Shown here: positions 53,036 to 61,464 of the stretch, piece by piece | Layout of the letters: every line of letters starts with the position of its first letter | How positions within the stretch are numbered: position 1 is the stretch's first letter | Origin: Flavobacterium sp. | GTDB lineage: Bacteria > Bacteroidota > Bacteroidia > Flavobacteriales > Flavobacteriaceae | Direction of reading: 5' to 3' | DNA: 64,000 bases | Assembly: GCA_018883065.1 (NCBI GenBank) | Contig: VEQT01000005.1 | Span: 1 to 64,000 of the forward strand | Program-made: the position numbers and the translations under genes | The notes under the pieces: generated by a model | Seen by the model: the letters and a program-made list of their open reading frames with translations, nothing else | Database searches by the model: none | What the model was told of the DNA's origin: nothing

Positions 53036-53070
53036 CAAAAGTAACTTATAAGTTACATATAATCCAAATT
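53036..53070 (-). promoter_or_regulatory. TA promoter with palindromic operator
   Basis: Perfect palindrome GTAACTTATAAGTTAC (53041-53056) overlapping minus-strand -7 element TACTTTTG (53043-53036); -33 TTTG about 21 nt upstream. Confidence 0.7.
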
Positions 53071-53095
53071 ATTTTATAAAAATTATATCAATCCA

Positions 53096-53132
53096 TTGAC
53101 TTTTTTAAAATAATACTATATTTATTATAGTA
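53096..53132 (+). promoter_or_regulatory. Putative promoter of ncRNA with overlapping inverted repeat
   Basis: TTG (53096-53098) - 18 nt - TATATTTA (53117-53124); TACTATA-tttat-TATAGTA inverted repeat 53114-53132. Confidence 0.45.
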
Positions 53133-53139
53133 ATAGATA

Positions 53140-53372
53140 ATGATGGGTCTTATAGACCGGCAAACCCCACCAAGAGAAGAAGAGGATATGAAGTGGGGGA
53201 ATATGAAATCTATATATACAATACAAATCCTCATTGAACGGAGCCGGATAAATGAGGTCGGAGATTTTCTCTGTAAAAACTTGTGGGACTGAAAAATCAG
53301 TTGAGCAACCAGGTCTGTTAATATCAGACGGAAACTTAAATCCTAGTTTCCCCCAGCCCAGCTCGGAACAAC
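53140..53372 (+). ncRNA. Putative structured ncRNA with at least six predicted hairpins
   Basis: GGTCTtatAGACC; CCCCAC..GTGGGG; CCTCATT..AATGAGG; ACTGAaaaaTCAGT; GTCTGttaatatCAGAC; GGAAACT..AGTTTCC in series; no ORF; GC above flanks. Confidence 0.5.
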
Positions 53373-53404
53373 AAACTTTCCATTTTCTTAACAGAAAATA
53401 GAAA

Positions 53405-53623
53405 TCAATTACACCCGCAATCTTTTATCTTGACCTTCAAGTTCCTTTTCAACGATAAATTTATTTCATCGGCATCTTTCATATCTGATAAAAACTTTTT
53501 ATCGTCATTAAGTTCCAATGAAGTAGTTACTGCTTCTAATAAGTAGTTAATTATTTCCTCGTTATTGGAATAATCTTTAATGTTAATCGTAAACGATAGA
53601 TTAGAGTTGTTTTGTTTTTTCAT
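53405..53623 (-). CDS. Small hypothetical acidic/basic protein (72 aa)
   Basis: MKKQNNSNLSFTINIKDYSNNEEI...VKIKDCGCN; open reading frame only. Confidence 0.45.
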   Translation of the reverse strand: MKKQNNSNLSFTINIKDYSNNEEIINYLLEAVTTSLELNDDKKFLSDMKDADEINLSLKRNLKVKIKDCGCN

Positions 53624-53798
53624 TTTGGTTTTATTTATAAATATTACCTAACAAAAAACTACACCTAAATAAGTTAATAATATTTCCATTATTTATTTGA
53701 TACCGGAGTAAGGAAATAGAGTAAGGAAAAGTTATAAAAACGAACAATATCATATGAAGTGTGCCGTGATTATTGAGGATTTCAAAGGTTTAATTATT

Positions 53799-54581
53799 TT
53801 AGTTTCCCTGAAAATCAGGTTTTCTTTTTTCTAAAAAAGCGGTGGTACCTTCTTTGAAATCGGCGGTACCAAAACAGGTACCAAAGGAGTTTATCTCGGC
53901 CGAAAACCCATTTTGATTTTTATCAAAACTAGCATTTACAGCTTGAATGGCATATTGAATGGCTACTGGCGAATTTTTGCTTATTTTTTCAGCTAGGGAT
54001 TTAGCCAGTTCGAGTAATTCGGTTTGTGCCACCACCTGATTCACCAAACCACAGTCCAGCGCTTCTTGGGCCGTGAGCATATTGGCAGTAAGAATGAGTT
54101 CCATGGCGCGACCTTTGCCAACCAATTGCGGCAAACGTTGGGTTCCACCATAACCGGGAATGACGCCCAAGGTTACTTCGGGTAATCCCATTTTGGCATT
54201 GTTTGATGCAATCCGAAAATGACAGGCCATAGCCAATTCTAATCCGCCGCCCAACGCAAACCCATTGATGGCTGCAAGTACCGGAGTGGTACACTTCTCA
54301 ATAAAGTCAAATACTAATTCCTGTCCTTGAGAAGCCAATTCGCGTCCTTGCTCTACCGAAAAATTGGCAAATTCAGCAATATCAGCTCCAGCTACAAAGG
54401 CTTTTTCACCCGAGCCTGTCAGGACAATTGCCCGTACAGTGGTGTCGGCATCCAATTTACTGAACGCTTGGTGTAGCTCGTTCAAGGTAGCTTTGTTGAG
54501 CGCGTTCAATTTGGTAGGGCGATTGATCGTTACAACTGCTACAGCATCGACTTGATCAACTAGTATATTTTCAAAATTCAT
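53799..54581 (-). CDS. Enoyl-CoA hydratase/isomerase
   Basis: GSGEKAFVAGADIAEF, AAINGFALGGGLELAMACHFRIAS, VTLGVIPGYGGTQRLP. Confidence 0.94.
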   Translation of the reverse strand: MNFENILVDQVDAVAVVTINRPTKLNALNKATLNELHQAFSKLDADTTVRAIVLTGSGEKAFVAGADIAEFANFSVEQGRELASQGQELVFDFIEKCTTPVLAAINGFALGGGLELAMACHFRIASNNAKMGLPEVTLGVIPGYGGTQRLPQLVGKGRAMELILTANMLTAQEALDCGLVNQVVAQTELLELAKSLAEKISKNSPVAIQYAIQAVNASFDKNQNGFSAEINSFGTCFGTADFKEGTTAFLEKRKPDFQGN

Positions 54582-54583
54582 AG

Positions 54584-56056
54584 CTAGGAATTTAGGATGG
54601 GAAGCGAAACTGTAAACTGCGTTCCTTTGCCCAATTGGGAAGCAAATGTAATTGTTCCTTTGTAATTTTCAATGATGTTTTTTATTATTCCCAAACCCAA
54701 GCCCATGCCGCTGCTTTTGGTGGTAAATTTGGGTTCAAAAATATAGGGCGTATTTTGTTCTTCGATGCCTACTCCATTATCTGCTACAGTAATTTCAACA
54801 TCGGAACCTTGCCGATTTACAGTAACCAGTACCCATTTATCTTGTTGATTTTCTGGAATCGATTGAATGGCGTTTTTCACCAAATTGGTTAAAATTCGGA
54901 TAAGTTGGGTGCGGTCAATTTTGGCAATAATTTCTTTTTCCGAACATTCAAACTGTAAATATTCTTCATTAAAAATATCCAAGGCCAATTCTACTACTTC
55001 TACCACATTCAAGTTTTCGTTTTGTTGGGCTGGCATCGATGCAAAATTCGAAAAAGCCGAGGCTACTGCGCTCATCGTATCGATTTGCTGAATCAATGTC
55101 TCTGAATAATCGCGCACTTTTTGCCGCAAGTCGGGATCGTTCGGATCAAATTTGCGCTGAAAACTCTGAACTGTAAGGCGCATGGGCGTGAGCGGATTTT
55201 TGATCTCGTGGGCTACCTGTTTTGCCATTTCGCGCCAGGCATCTTCGCGTTCACTTTGGGCCAATTTGATGGCGCTTTCTTCCAATTCATCGACCATGCC
55301 GTTGTAGGCCCGAATGAGCAAGTTAATTTCTTTGCTATTGGCCTCCAATACAATTTTCTCGTTCTTTTGGGTTAAACTCGTTTCGCTCAATTTATCCGAA
55401 ATGGTTTTCAACGATTGGGTAATGTAGGACGATAAAAAATAGGCGAGCCCAAAAGCAATCACCAACATAAAGGCATACACTTGTCCCAGCTTGAGTAGGA
55501 AATTTTGTAATTCGCGCTCATAAAAACCGTCGTCTTCTACATAGGGAATATTTAAGATACCCAGGGGTTTGAATTTGGCATCCTTGATCTGGCTGTACGA
55601 TGAGCGATTTTTTACCCCGTTACTATTTTTGATGTCTACGTAGCGTTTGTCAATCGACGATTGTACTAGCTTGATGATGTATTTGGGAATGGGTGGCGCG
55701 TCTTTGTCAACCGAAAAAGAAGCTTTAGACGATTTAAGTAATTTGCCGTTTTGGCTGTAAATGTTTATCTCAAGTTGATGAATTTGCGCTAATTCGTGAA
55801 TCTTATCTTTAAATATATGCCTAAGATTTGCTGTTGTTAAGGCATATTTAGTATTGGCTAACACATAGTTTATATGTTCTTTGATGGCTGTTTCTTTGCG
55901 CTCTAAGCGCTCTTGGTGGTACTCTTTGGCTTCGTTTTTAAACTGAATAATTGAGATGGAAGCCATTAAAATAGAAGCAATCAAAATGAGTACAATCATG
56001 GAGAAAAATATCCGCAATTGCAGGGAAACGCGCTCCAGCTTTAAGATTCCAGCCAT
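54584..56056 (-). CDS. Sensor histidine kinase (NtrY-like, HAMP-HisKA-HATPase)
   Basis: TM segments, REMAKQVAHEIKNPLTPMRLTVQ H-box, LVKNAIQSIPE, GMGLGLGIIKNI. Confidence 0.9.
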   Translation of the reverse strand: MAGILKLERVSLQLRIFFSMIVLILIASILMASISIIQFKNEAKEYHQERLERKETAIKEHINYVLANTKYALTTANLRHIFKDKIHELAQIHQLEINIYSQNGKLLKSSKASFSVDKDAPPIPKYIIKLVQSSIDKRYVDIKNSNGVKNRSSYSQIKDAKFKPLGILNIPYVEDDGFYERELQNFLLKLGQVYAFMLVIAFGLAYFLSSYITQSLKTISDKLSETSLTQKNEKIVLEANSKEINLLIRAYNGMVDELEESAIKLAQSEREDAWREMAKQVAHEIKNPLTPMRLTVQSFQRKFDPNDPDLRQKVRDYSETLIQQIDTMSAVASAFSNFASMPAQQNENLNVVEVVELALDIFNEEYLQFECSEKEIIAKIDRTQLIRILTNLVKNAIQSIPENQQDKWVLVTVNRQGSDVEITVADNGVGIEEQNTPYIFEPKFTTKSSGMGLGLGIIKNIIENYKGTITFASQLGKGTQFTVSLPILNS

Positions 56057-56062
56057 AGCTTT

Positions 56063-56599
56063 TTAGGAATTTCGTTCTCTTATTTTTTTATAAAACCGGA
56101 AACCCAACATGATCAATACTGAAAATAAAACAATGCCAATCACCCCGTAAATCCAGTTGAATGCGTTTTTCAGGATAACCAAAAAGACAACTGCAAATAG
56201 AATAATTGTGGCGCCCTCGTTCCAAAGGCGCATAAAATTGGAACTGAATTTTACCACTCCATTTTGCAACTCCAGATACATTACATGGCACTTAAAGTGA
56301 TAGGCAAACAAAAGCACAACAAACCCAAGTTTTACTTGCATCCATGAAACATAGATCAAGCCAGGATTAAGGTGCAACAACCACAAGGCAAATAGCGTTG
56401 CCAATACCGCGCTAGGCCAGGTAATTATATACCACAAGCGAAAAGTCATGATTTTATATTGTTTTTGTAAAATTTCTCTTGCTGGCGAATCGAGCTCGTG
56501 GGCTTCAATTTGGTACACAAACAAGCGCACAATATAAAACAAGCCCGCAAACCAAGTTATGACAAAAATGAGATGCAAGGATTTAACATATTCGTACAT
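56063..56599 (-). CDS. hemJ: HemJ-like protoporphyrinogen oxidase / CopD family
   Basis: SLHLIFVITWFAGLFYIVRLFVY multi-TM; adjacent to hemH. Confidence 0.8.
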   Translation of the reverse strand: MYEYVKSLHLIFVITWFAGLFYIVRLFVYQIEAHELDSPAREILQKQYKIMTFRLWYIITWPSAVLATLFALWLLHLNPGLIYVSWMQVKLGFVVLLFAYHFKCHVMYLELQNGVVKFSSNFMRLWNEGATIILFAVVFLVILKNAFNWIYGVIGIVLFSVLIMLGFRFYKKIRERNS

Positions 56600-56619
56600 G
56601 GTAATGCAGGTTGTTTATT

Positions 56620-57636
56620 TTATTTTTTGTTGAAAGCTTCAATCCAGTTGGCTACTACTTGGCACCACTCTTCCTCGTCGTTTAAGCAGGGAACGGCCAT
56701 GAATTCTTCTCCGCCGTGGTGCAAAAATTGTTCGTTGGCTTCCATGGCAATTTCTTCCAAGGTTTCCAAACAGTCGCTTACAAATGCGGGTGTAACTACA
56801 GCCAATTTCTTGATGCCTTTTTCAGGCATTTTGTTGATTTCGACGTCGGTGTAGGGGGTAAGCCATTTGTCACCGGCCAAGCGAGATTGAAAGGTTTGGC
56901 TGTATTTACCTTCCGGAATGCCCAGTAATTTTACAACCTGTTTGGTGGTTTCGTAGCATTGGTGACTGTAGCAAAACTCATGTGCAGGTGAAGGCGAGGC
57001 GCAACAGGTACGATCCATTTTACAGTGCGATTTGGTTACGTCTGTTTTGCGGATATGACGCTTTGGAATGCCGTGATACGAAAACAACAAGTGGTCGTAA
57101 TCAAATCCGTTGAGGTGATTTTGTATAGAATTGGCTAAGACCTGAACATAATCCGGTTTGTTGTAAAAAGCGGGAACAATGGTAAAGGTCATTTCCGGGA
57201 AATACTGCTGGCGCAATTCCTCGGCCAAGACCAAAATAGTAGTGGTTGACGCCATGGCGTGTTGCGGATACAGCGGGAATAGCATCACTTCAGTTACACC
57301 TTTGTCTTTGAGTTCTTGTAACCCTTTTTTGATGGTTATGGTGCCATAACGCATAGCCAAGGCAACCGGAATACTAACTTTGGCTGCAACCTTTTGATGC
57401 ATTTTTTTAGAGATTACAATCAGTGGCGAGCCTTCATCGGTCCAAATTCGGGCATAGGCTTCAGCTGATTTTTTTGGTCGGGTTTGCAAAATAATGCCAC
57501 GCACCAATAATGCCCGTAAGATATACGGCACATCGATTACATATTTGTCCATTAAAAATTCATCCAAATATGGCTTTACAGCTGCCGGCGTGGGGCTTTC
57601 TGGGGAGCCCAAATTGACTAACAATACTCCTTTCAT
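56620..57636 (-). CDS. hemH: Ferrochelatase
   Basis: GVLLVNLGSPESPTPAAVKPYLDEFL, FSYHGIPKRHI, TPAFVSDCLETLEEI. Confidence 0.96.
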   Translation of the reverse strand: MKGVLLVNLGSPESPTPAAVKPYLDEFLMDKYVIDVPYILRALLVRGIILQTRPKKSAEAYARIWTDEGSPLIVISKKMHQKVAAKVSIPVALAMRYGTITIKKGLQELKDKGVTEVMLFPLYPQHAMASTTTILVLAEELRQQYFPEMTFTIVPAFYNKPDYVQVLANSIQNHLNGFDYDHLLFSYHGIPKRHIRKTDVTKSHCKMDRTCCASPSPAHEFCYSHQCYETTKQVVKLLGIPEGKYSQTFQSRLAGDKWLTPYTDVEINKMPEKGIKKLAVVTPAFVSDCLETLEEIAMEANEQFLHHGGEEFMAVPCLNDEEEWCQVVANWIEAFNKK

Positions 57637-57684
57637 TTGTTTTTTTTAAGGATTCAAAAATACGAATTCTAATTGGTATGCGAT

Positions 57685-58560
57685 TCAGGAAACGGCTACA
57701 TTTAATGATAGCAAGTATTTTTTGGGCGTAGTGCCAAACTTCTTTTTAAAGGCAGCAATAAAATGACTGCCTGTGCTGTATCCAATTTTTAATCCCACTT
57801 CATTCACGTTATAGGATCCTGAGTCCAACAGCTTTCGGGCGTATTCCATTTTATAATCAAATAGAAAACCATATACCGTTGCGCCATATATTTGTTTGAA
57901 GCCCATTTTTAGTTTTTTGAGACTCAAATCAACCTGCTTGGCCAAGTTAATTAAGCTGGGAGGTTCGGCCATGTTGGCCAATAGAATTGCTTTTGCTTTT
58001 TTTATTTTCAATACGTTTTCTTCATCATTCAAAAACGGACAATGCTCTATGGTGGGGTCGTCCGAACGGTTAAAATACAGACTCATCAATTCATATCCTT
58101 TGCCTTTGTAATACAAGTTTTTGATGGACGGATTCAAGCTGTAATGAAAAAGTTGATTCAAAACGATAGCCATTGAGGGGCTAATGTCGCTTTCGTTGTA
58201 GTATTTTTTATCCCGGTTTTCGTCAGATAAAAACGGTATATAGCTCGCCTCTGTAGAAAATAAGGCATGAAATTTTTGAATCGAAATAATCACAGAAATA
58301 GCCCATGAATTAGGCATTAGCTCTAAATGAAGTGGCAGCTCTTTTTCTGGATTGTACAACAACAGCACTTTTTCTTCTTTGAGATCTAAGGTGTAACTAC
58401 CTGCATTAAACAAGAATTTACCGTGTCCTTTTAAACCAAAGTGAAACTGTAGTAGCCCTTGTTTAATTTTTCGTTCGGCCACCAACAAATTAGGGGTGTC
58501 ATTTTGAAACCGAATTAGGGTAAAATCATCTTCAATGGCAATAATTTCTTGTGCACTCAT
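57685..58560 (-). CDS. AraC-family transcriptional regulator
   Basis: C-terminal HTH: LINLAKQVDLSLKKLKMGFKQIYGATVYGFLFDYKMEYARKLLDSGSYNVNEVGLKIGYSTGSHFIAAFKKKFGTTPKKY. Confidence 0.92.
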   Translation of the reverse strand: MSAQEIIAIEDDFTLIRFQNDTPNLLVAERKIKQGLLQFHFGLKGHGKFLFNAGSYTLDLKEEKVLLLYNPEKELPLHLELMPNSWAISVIISIQKFHALFSTEASYIPFLSDENRDKKYYNESDISPSMAIVLNQLFHYSLNPSIKNLYYKGKGYELMSLYFNRSDDPTIEHCPFLNDEENVLKIKKAKAILLANMAEPPSLINLAKQVDLSLKKLKMGFKQIYGATVYGFLFDYKMEYARKLLDSGSYNVNEVGLKIGYSTGSHFIAAFKKKFGTTPKKYLLSLNVAVS

Positions 58561-58742
58561 AGCGATATTTTTATTTACTCAAAATTTGTGACGGTTAGCA
58601 TTTAACCAACACATTGTCTTATTGTTAGCCTAATAAACAAAGCAAAAGTAGCTGAATTTGTTGGAAATACATAACGAAAATTAAAAATCCCATAGCGTTG
58701 TAAAAAGTTCCTTAATCGTTATTTTTCCCCATAAGGGTGTTT

Positions 58743-58750
58743 TACTTTTG
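58743..58750 (+). promoter_or_regulatory. -7 promoter element of hemA operon
   Basis: TACTTTTG, exact TAnnTTTG, 29 nt before hemA ATG. Confidence 0.5.
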
Positions 58751-58778
58751 TCACACTTTGCGCAAAGTACATCCCAAA

Positions 58779-60050
58779 ATGAAAAACGGAAACCTGAACA
58801 AGCACCTCTATTTTTACGCCATTGGGCTAAGCTACAAAAAAGCGGATGCCACACTACGTGGACTATTTGCCATTGATCAAGACGCGCGTACTTTAGTTTT
58901 ACAACAAGCCAAAAACGAAGGCATCGAGCACTTGCTTTTGAGTTCTACCTGCAATCGAACTGAAATTTATGGTTTTGCCGAACATCCGTATCAATTAATT
59001 AAGCTCCTCTGCGACAACAGCAAAGGCAGTGTTCAAGCTTTTCAAGAAGTAGGTTATATTTATAAAAATAAAGAAGCCGTACATCATATGTTTCGAGTGG
59101 GCACTGGTTTAGACAGCCAGATTTTGGGCGACTTTGAAATTATCAGTCAACTCAAACTTGGTTTTGCCGCTTCTAAAGCAATGGGTATGGTAAATGCCTA
59201 TCTCGAGCGACTTGTTAATGCAGTAATCCAAGCCAGTAAAAGAGTAAAAACCGAAACCGAAATTTCTTCGGGCGCTACGTCGGTTTCTTTTGCTTCTGTG
59301 CAATACATAATCAAAAATGTATCCGACATAGGCTCAAAAAATATCTTGCTTTTCGGAACTGGAAAAATAGGAAGAAACACGTGTGAAAATCTGGTTAAAC
59401 ACAGCAAGAACGAACAAATTACCCTAATCAATCGCACCAAAGACAAAGCAGAACGCCTTGCTCGAAAGCTCAATGTAGTAGTAAAAGATTATGCAGATCT
59501 ACACTTGGAATTGCAAAATGCCGATGTAGTAGTGGTAGCCACAGGCGCTCAAAATCCAACCGTTGACAAAACCCTTTTGAACCTAAAAAAGCCGTTACTT
59601 ATTTTAGATTTGTCGGTGCCCAGAAATGTACACGAAAATGTTCAGGATATTTCAGGAGTGAGCTTAGTAGATTTGGATCAATTGTCGCAAATTACCGACG
59701 AAACACTTGAAAAAAGAAAAGTACATATTCCAGCTGCCGAAGCCATAATAAATGAAGTAGAAAGTGAATTTATAGATTGGACCAAACAACGCAAATTTGC
59801 GCCAACCATCCATGCATTAAAACAAAAATTAAACCAAATTAAGGAAAGTGAATTGATGGTTCAACGCAAAAAAATGAACGATTTTAATGAAGAACAGGCC
59901 GAACTTATTAGCGCTCGTATTATTCAAAAAATCACCAATCACTTTGCAAGTCACCTCAAAGATGACGATACCCTTGTGGAGGAAAGCATTGAATGGATAG
60001 AAAAAATCTTTCAACTATCATCCCCACAGAAGCAAAAACAATCCCATTAA
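58779..60050 (+). CDS. hemA: Glutamyl-tRNA reductase
   Basis: LLLSSTCNRTEIYGF, VGTGLDSQILGDFEIISQLKLGF, LLFGTGKIGRNTCENL; ATG 58779. Confidence 0.95.
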   Translation: MKNGNLNKHLYFYAIGLSYKKADATLRGLFAIDQDARTLVLQQAKNEGIEHLLLSSTCNRTEIYGFAEHPYQLIKLLCDNSKGSVQAFQEVGYIYKNKEAVHHMFRVGTGLDSQILGDFEIISQLKLGFAASKAMGMVNAYLERLVNAVIQASKRVKTETEISSGATSVSFASVQYIIKNVSDIGSKNILLFGTGKIGRNTCENLVKHSKNEQITLINRTKDKAERLARKLNVVVKDYADLHLELQNADVVVVATGAQNPTVDKTLLNLKKPLLILDLSVPRNVHENVQDISGVSLVDLDQLSQITDETLEKRKVHIPAAEAIINEVESEFIDWTKQRKFAPTIHALKQKLNQIKESELMVQRKKMNDFNEEQAELISARIIQKITNHFASHLKDDDTLVEESIEWIEKIFQLSSPQKQKQSH

Positions 60051-60061
60051 ATCTAGGGTTC

Positions 60062-61015
60062 ATGGCTGATAAAATTATACGTATTGGAACACGAGACAGC
60101 GCATTGGCATTGTGGCAAGCCAAGACAGTTGAACAGCAACTCAAGAATCTAGGAATTAAAACCAAGATCATTGCCGTAAAATCGGAAGGTGATCTTGTGC
60201 TTGACAAGCCCTTGTATGAAATGGGCATCACGGGTATATTCACCAAAACATTGGATTTAGCCTTGCTCAACGGCCAAATCGACGTTGCCGTTCACTCGAT
60301 GAAAGATGTGCCTACTGCTTTACCCGACGGTCTTGTGCAAGCAGCTGTATTAGAACGAGCATCTAATATGGATGTGTTGGTACATAAAGGAAATACTGAT
60401 TTCAGTGCAGTAACTGCAACAATTGCTACCGGAAGTTTGCGTCGTCAAGCCCAATGGCTCAATAAATACCCAAAGCATTCGGTTGTTGATTTACGCGGAA
60501 ATGTAAATACGCGATTGCAAAAACTAGCTGATAATGAGTGGCAAGGCGCAGTTTTTGCCGCTGCGGGTTTAGAACGTTTGGGCTTTATGAGCGATAAAAT
60601 TATTAAAAGCCCTACGTTTGAAGGCATTGTCGAAGTGTTGGATTGGATGATTCCTGCACCGGCTCAAGGGGCTATGGTTGTAGTGGCTATGGCCAACGAT
60701 TTGTTTACGTTAGATGTTTTATCGCAACTCAACCACATTGAAACCGAAATTTGCACCTACATCGAACGCCAATTTTTGCGCACTTTAGAAGGCGGCTGTA
60801 CGGCTCCAATCGGAGCAATTGCTCGCTATAACGAAGCGGAAGACAAATTTGATTTTACTGGCATTTTGTTGTCTGTAGACGGCCAGAAAAAATTGGAAAT
60901 CCAAAAAACTGTAGACGTTTCTGAGTGGAAAAAATTGGGCTATCACGCTGCCCAAGAATTATTAGCCCAAGGTGGAGCTGACCTCATGACCGAAATCAAG
61001 AATTCTTTGCAGTAA
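60062..61015 (+). CDS. hemC: Hydroxymethylbilane synthase
   Basis: IRIGTRDSALALWQA, DVAVHSMKDVPTALP, LRTLEGGCTAPIGA. Confidence 0.96.
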   Translation: MADKIIRIGTRDSALALWQAKTVEQQLKNLGIKTKIIAVKSEGDLVLDKPLYEMGITGIFTKTLDLALLNGQIDVAVHSMKDVPTALPDGLVQAAVLERASNMDVLVHKGNTDFSAVTATIATGSLRRQAQWLNKYPKHSVVDLRGNVNTRLQKLADNEWQGAVFAAAGLERLGFMSDKIIKSPTFEGIVEVLDWMIPAPAQGAMVVVAMANDLFTLDVLSQLNHIETEICTYIERQFLRTLEGGCTAPIGAIARYNEAEDKFDFTGILLSVDGQKKLEIQKTVDVSEWKKLGYHAAQELLAQGGADLMTEIKNSLQ

Positions 61016-61016
61016 C

Positions 61017-61045
61017 TCCCCTCTTGAGAGGGGTAGGGGGTGTGT
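61017..61045 (+). repeat. Left inverted repeat of DUF559 element
   Basis: TCCCCTCTTGAGAGGGGTAGGGGGTGTGT; 27/29 match to reverse complement of 61422-61450; includes hairpin CCCCTCT-TG-AGAGGGG. Confidence 0.95.
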
Positions 61046-61050
61046 AAAAA

Positions 61051-61455
61051 ATGAAAAGAAAAATAATACCATATAATCCAACGCTAAAAGAATTAGCTAG
61101 AGAATTAAGAAATAATAGTACAAAAGCTGAAATAATTCTTTGGTTAAAATTAAAAAACAAGCAGTTGTTTGGATATGATTTTCATAGACAAAAACCAATA
61201 GATAATTATATAGTTGATTTTTTTTGTCACGAATTAATGTTAGCAATTGAAGTGGATGGTTATTCTCATCAATTTGAGGATGTATATGTTAAAGATATTA
61301 CTAAAGAAAATAAGTTAAATGAATTTGATATTACAGTTATTCGGTTTACTGATGATCAGGTTTTAAAAGATATGGAGAATGTATTAAGGGCTATAGAATT
61401 TTATATTGAAGAATATGAAAAACACACCCCTAACCCCTCTCAAGAGGGGAACTAA
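61051..61455 (+). CDS. DUF559 (PF04480-type, Vsr/PD-(D/E)XK-like) protein
   Basis: LARELRNNSTKAEIILWLKLKNKQLFGYDFHRQKPIDNYIVDFFCHELMLAIEVDGYSH; C-terminal HTPNPSQEGN encoded by the right inverted repeat. Confidence 0.9.
   Translation: MKRKIIPYNPTLKELARELRNNSTKAEIILWLKLKNKQLFGYDFHRQKPIDNYIVDFFCHELMLAIEVDGYSHQFEDVYVKDITKENKLNEFDITVIRFTDDQVLKDMENVLRAIEFYIEEYEKHTPNPSQEGN
61422..61450 (-). repeat. Right inverted repeat of DUF559 element
   Basis: ACACACCCCTAACCCCTCTCAAGAGGGGA. Confidence 0.95.
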
Positions 61456-61464
61456 AAACAAATT

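Larger units (their letters stand above)
61014..61453 (+). mobile_element. Putative DUF559-bearing inverted-repeat element inserted between hemC and hemD
   Basis: 28-29 bp inverted repeats at both ends, candidate AACT duplication (61014-61017, 61450-61453), AT-rich cargo, operon-interrupting position. Confidence 0.55.
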
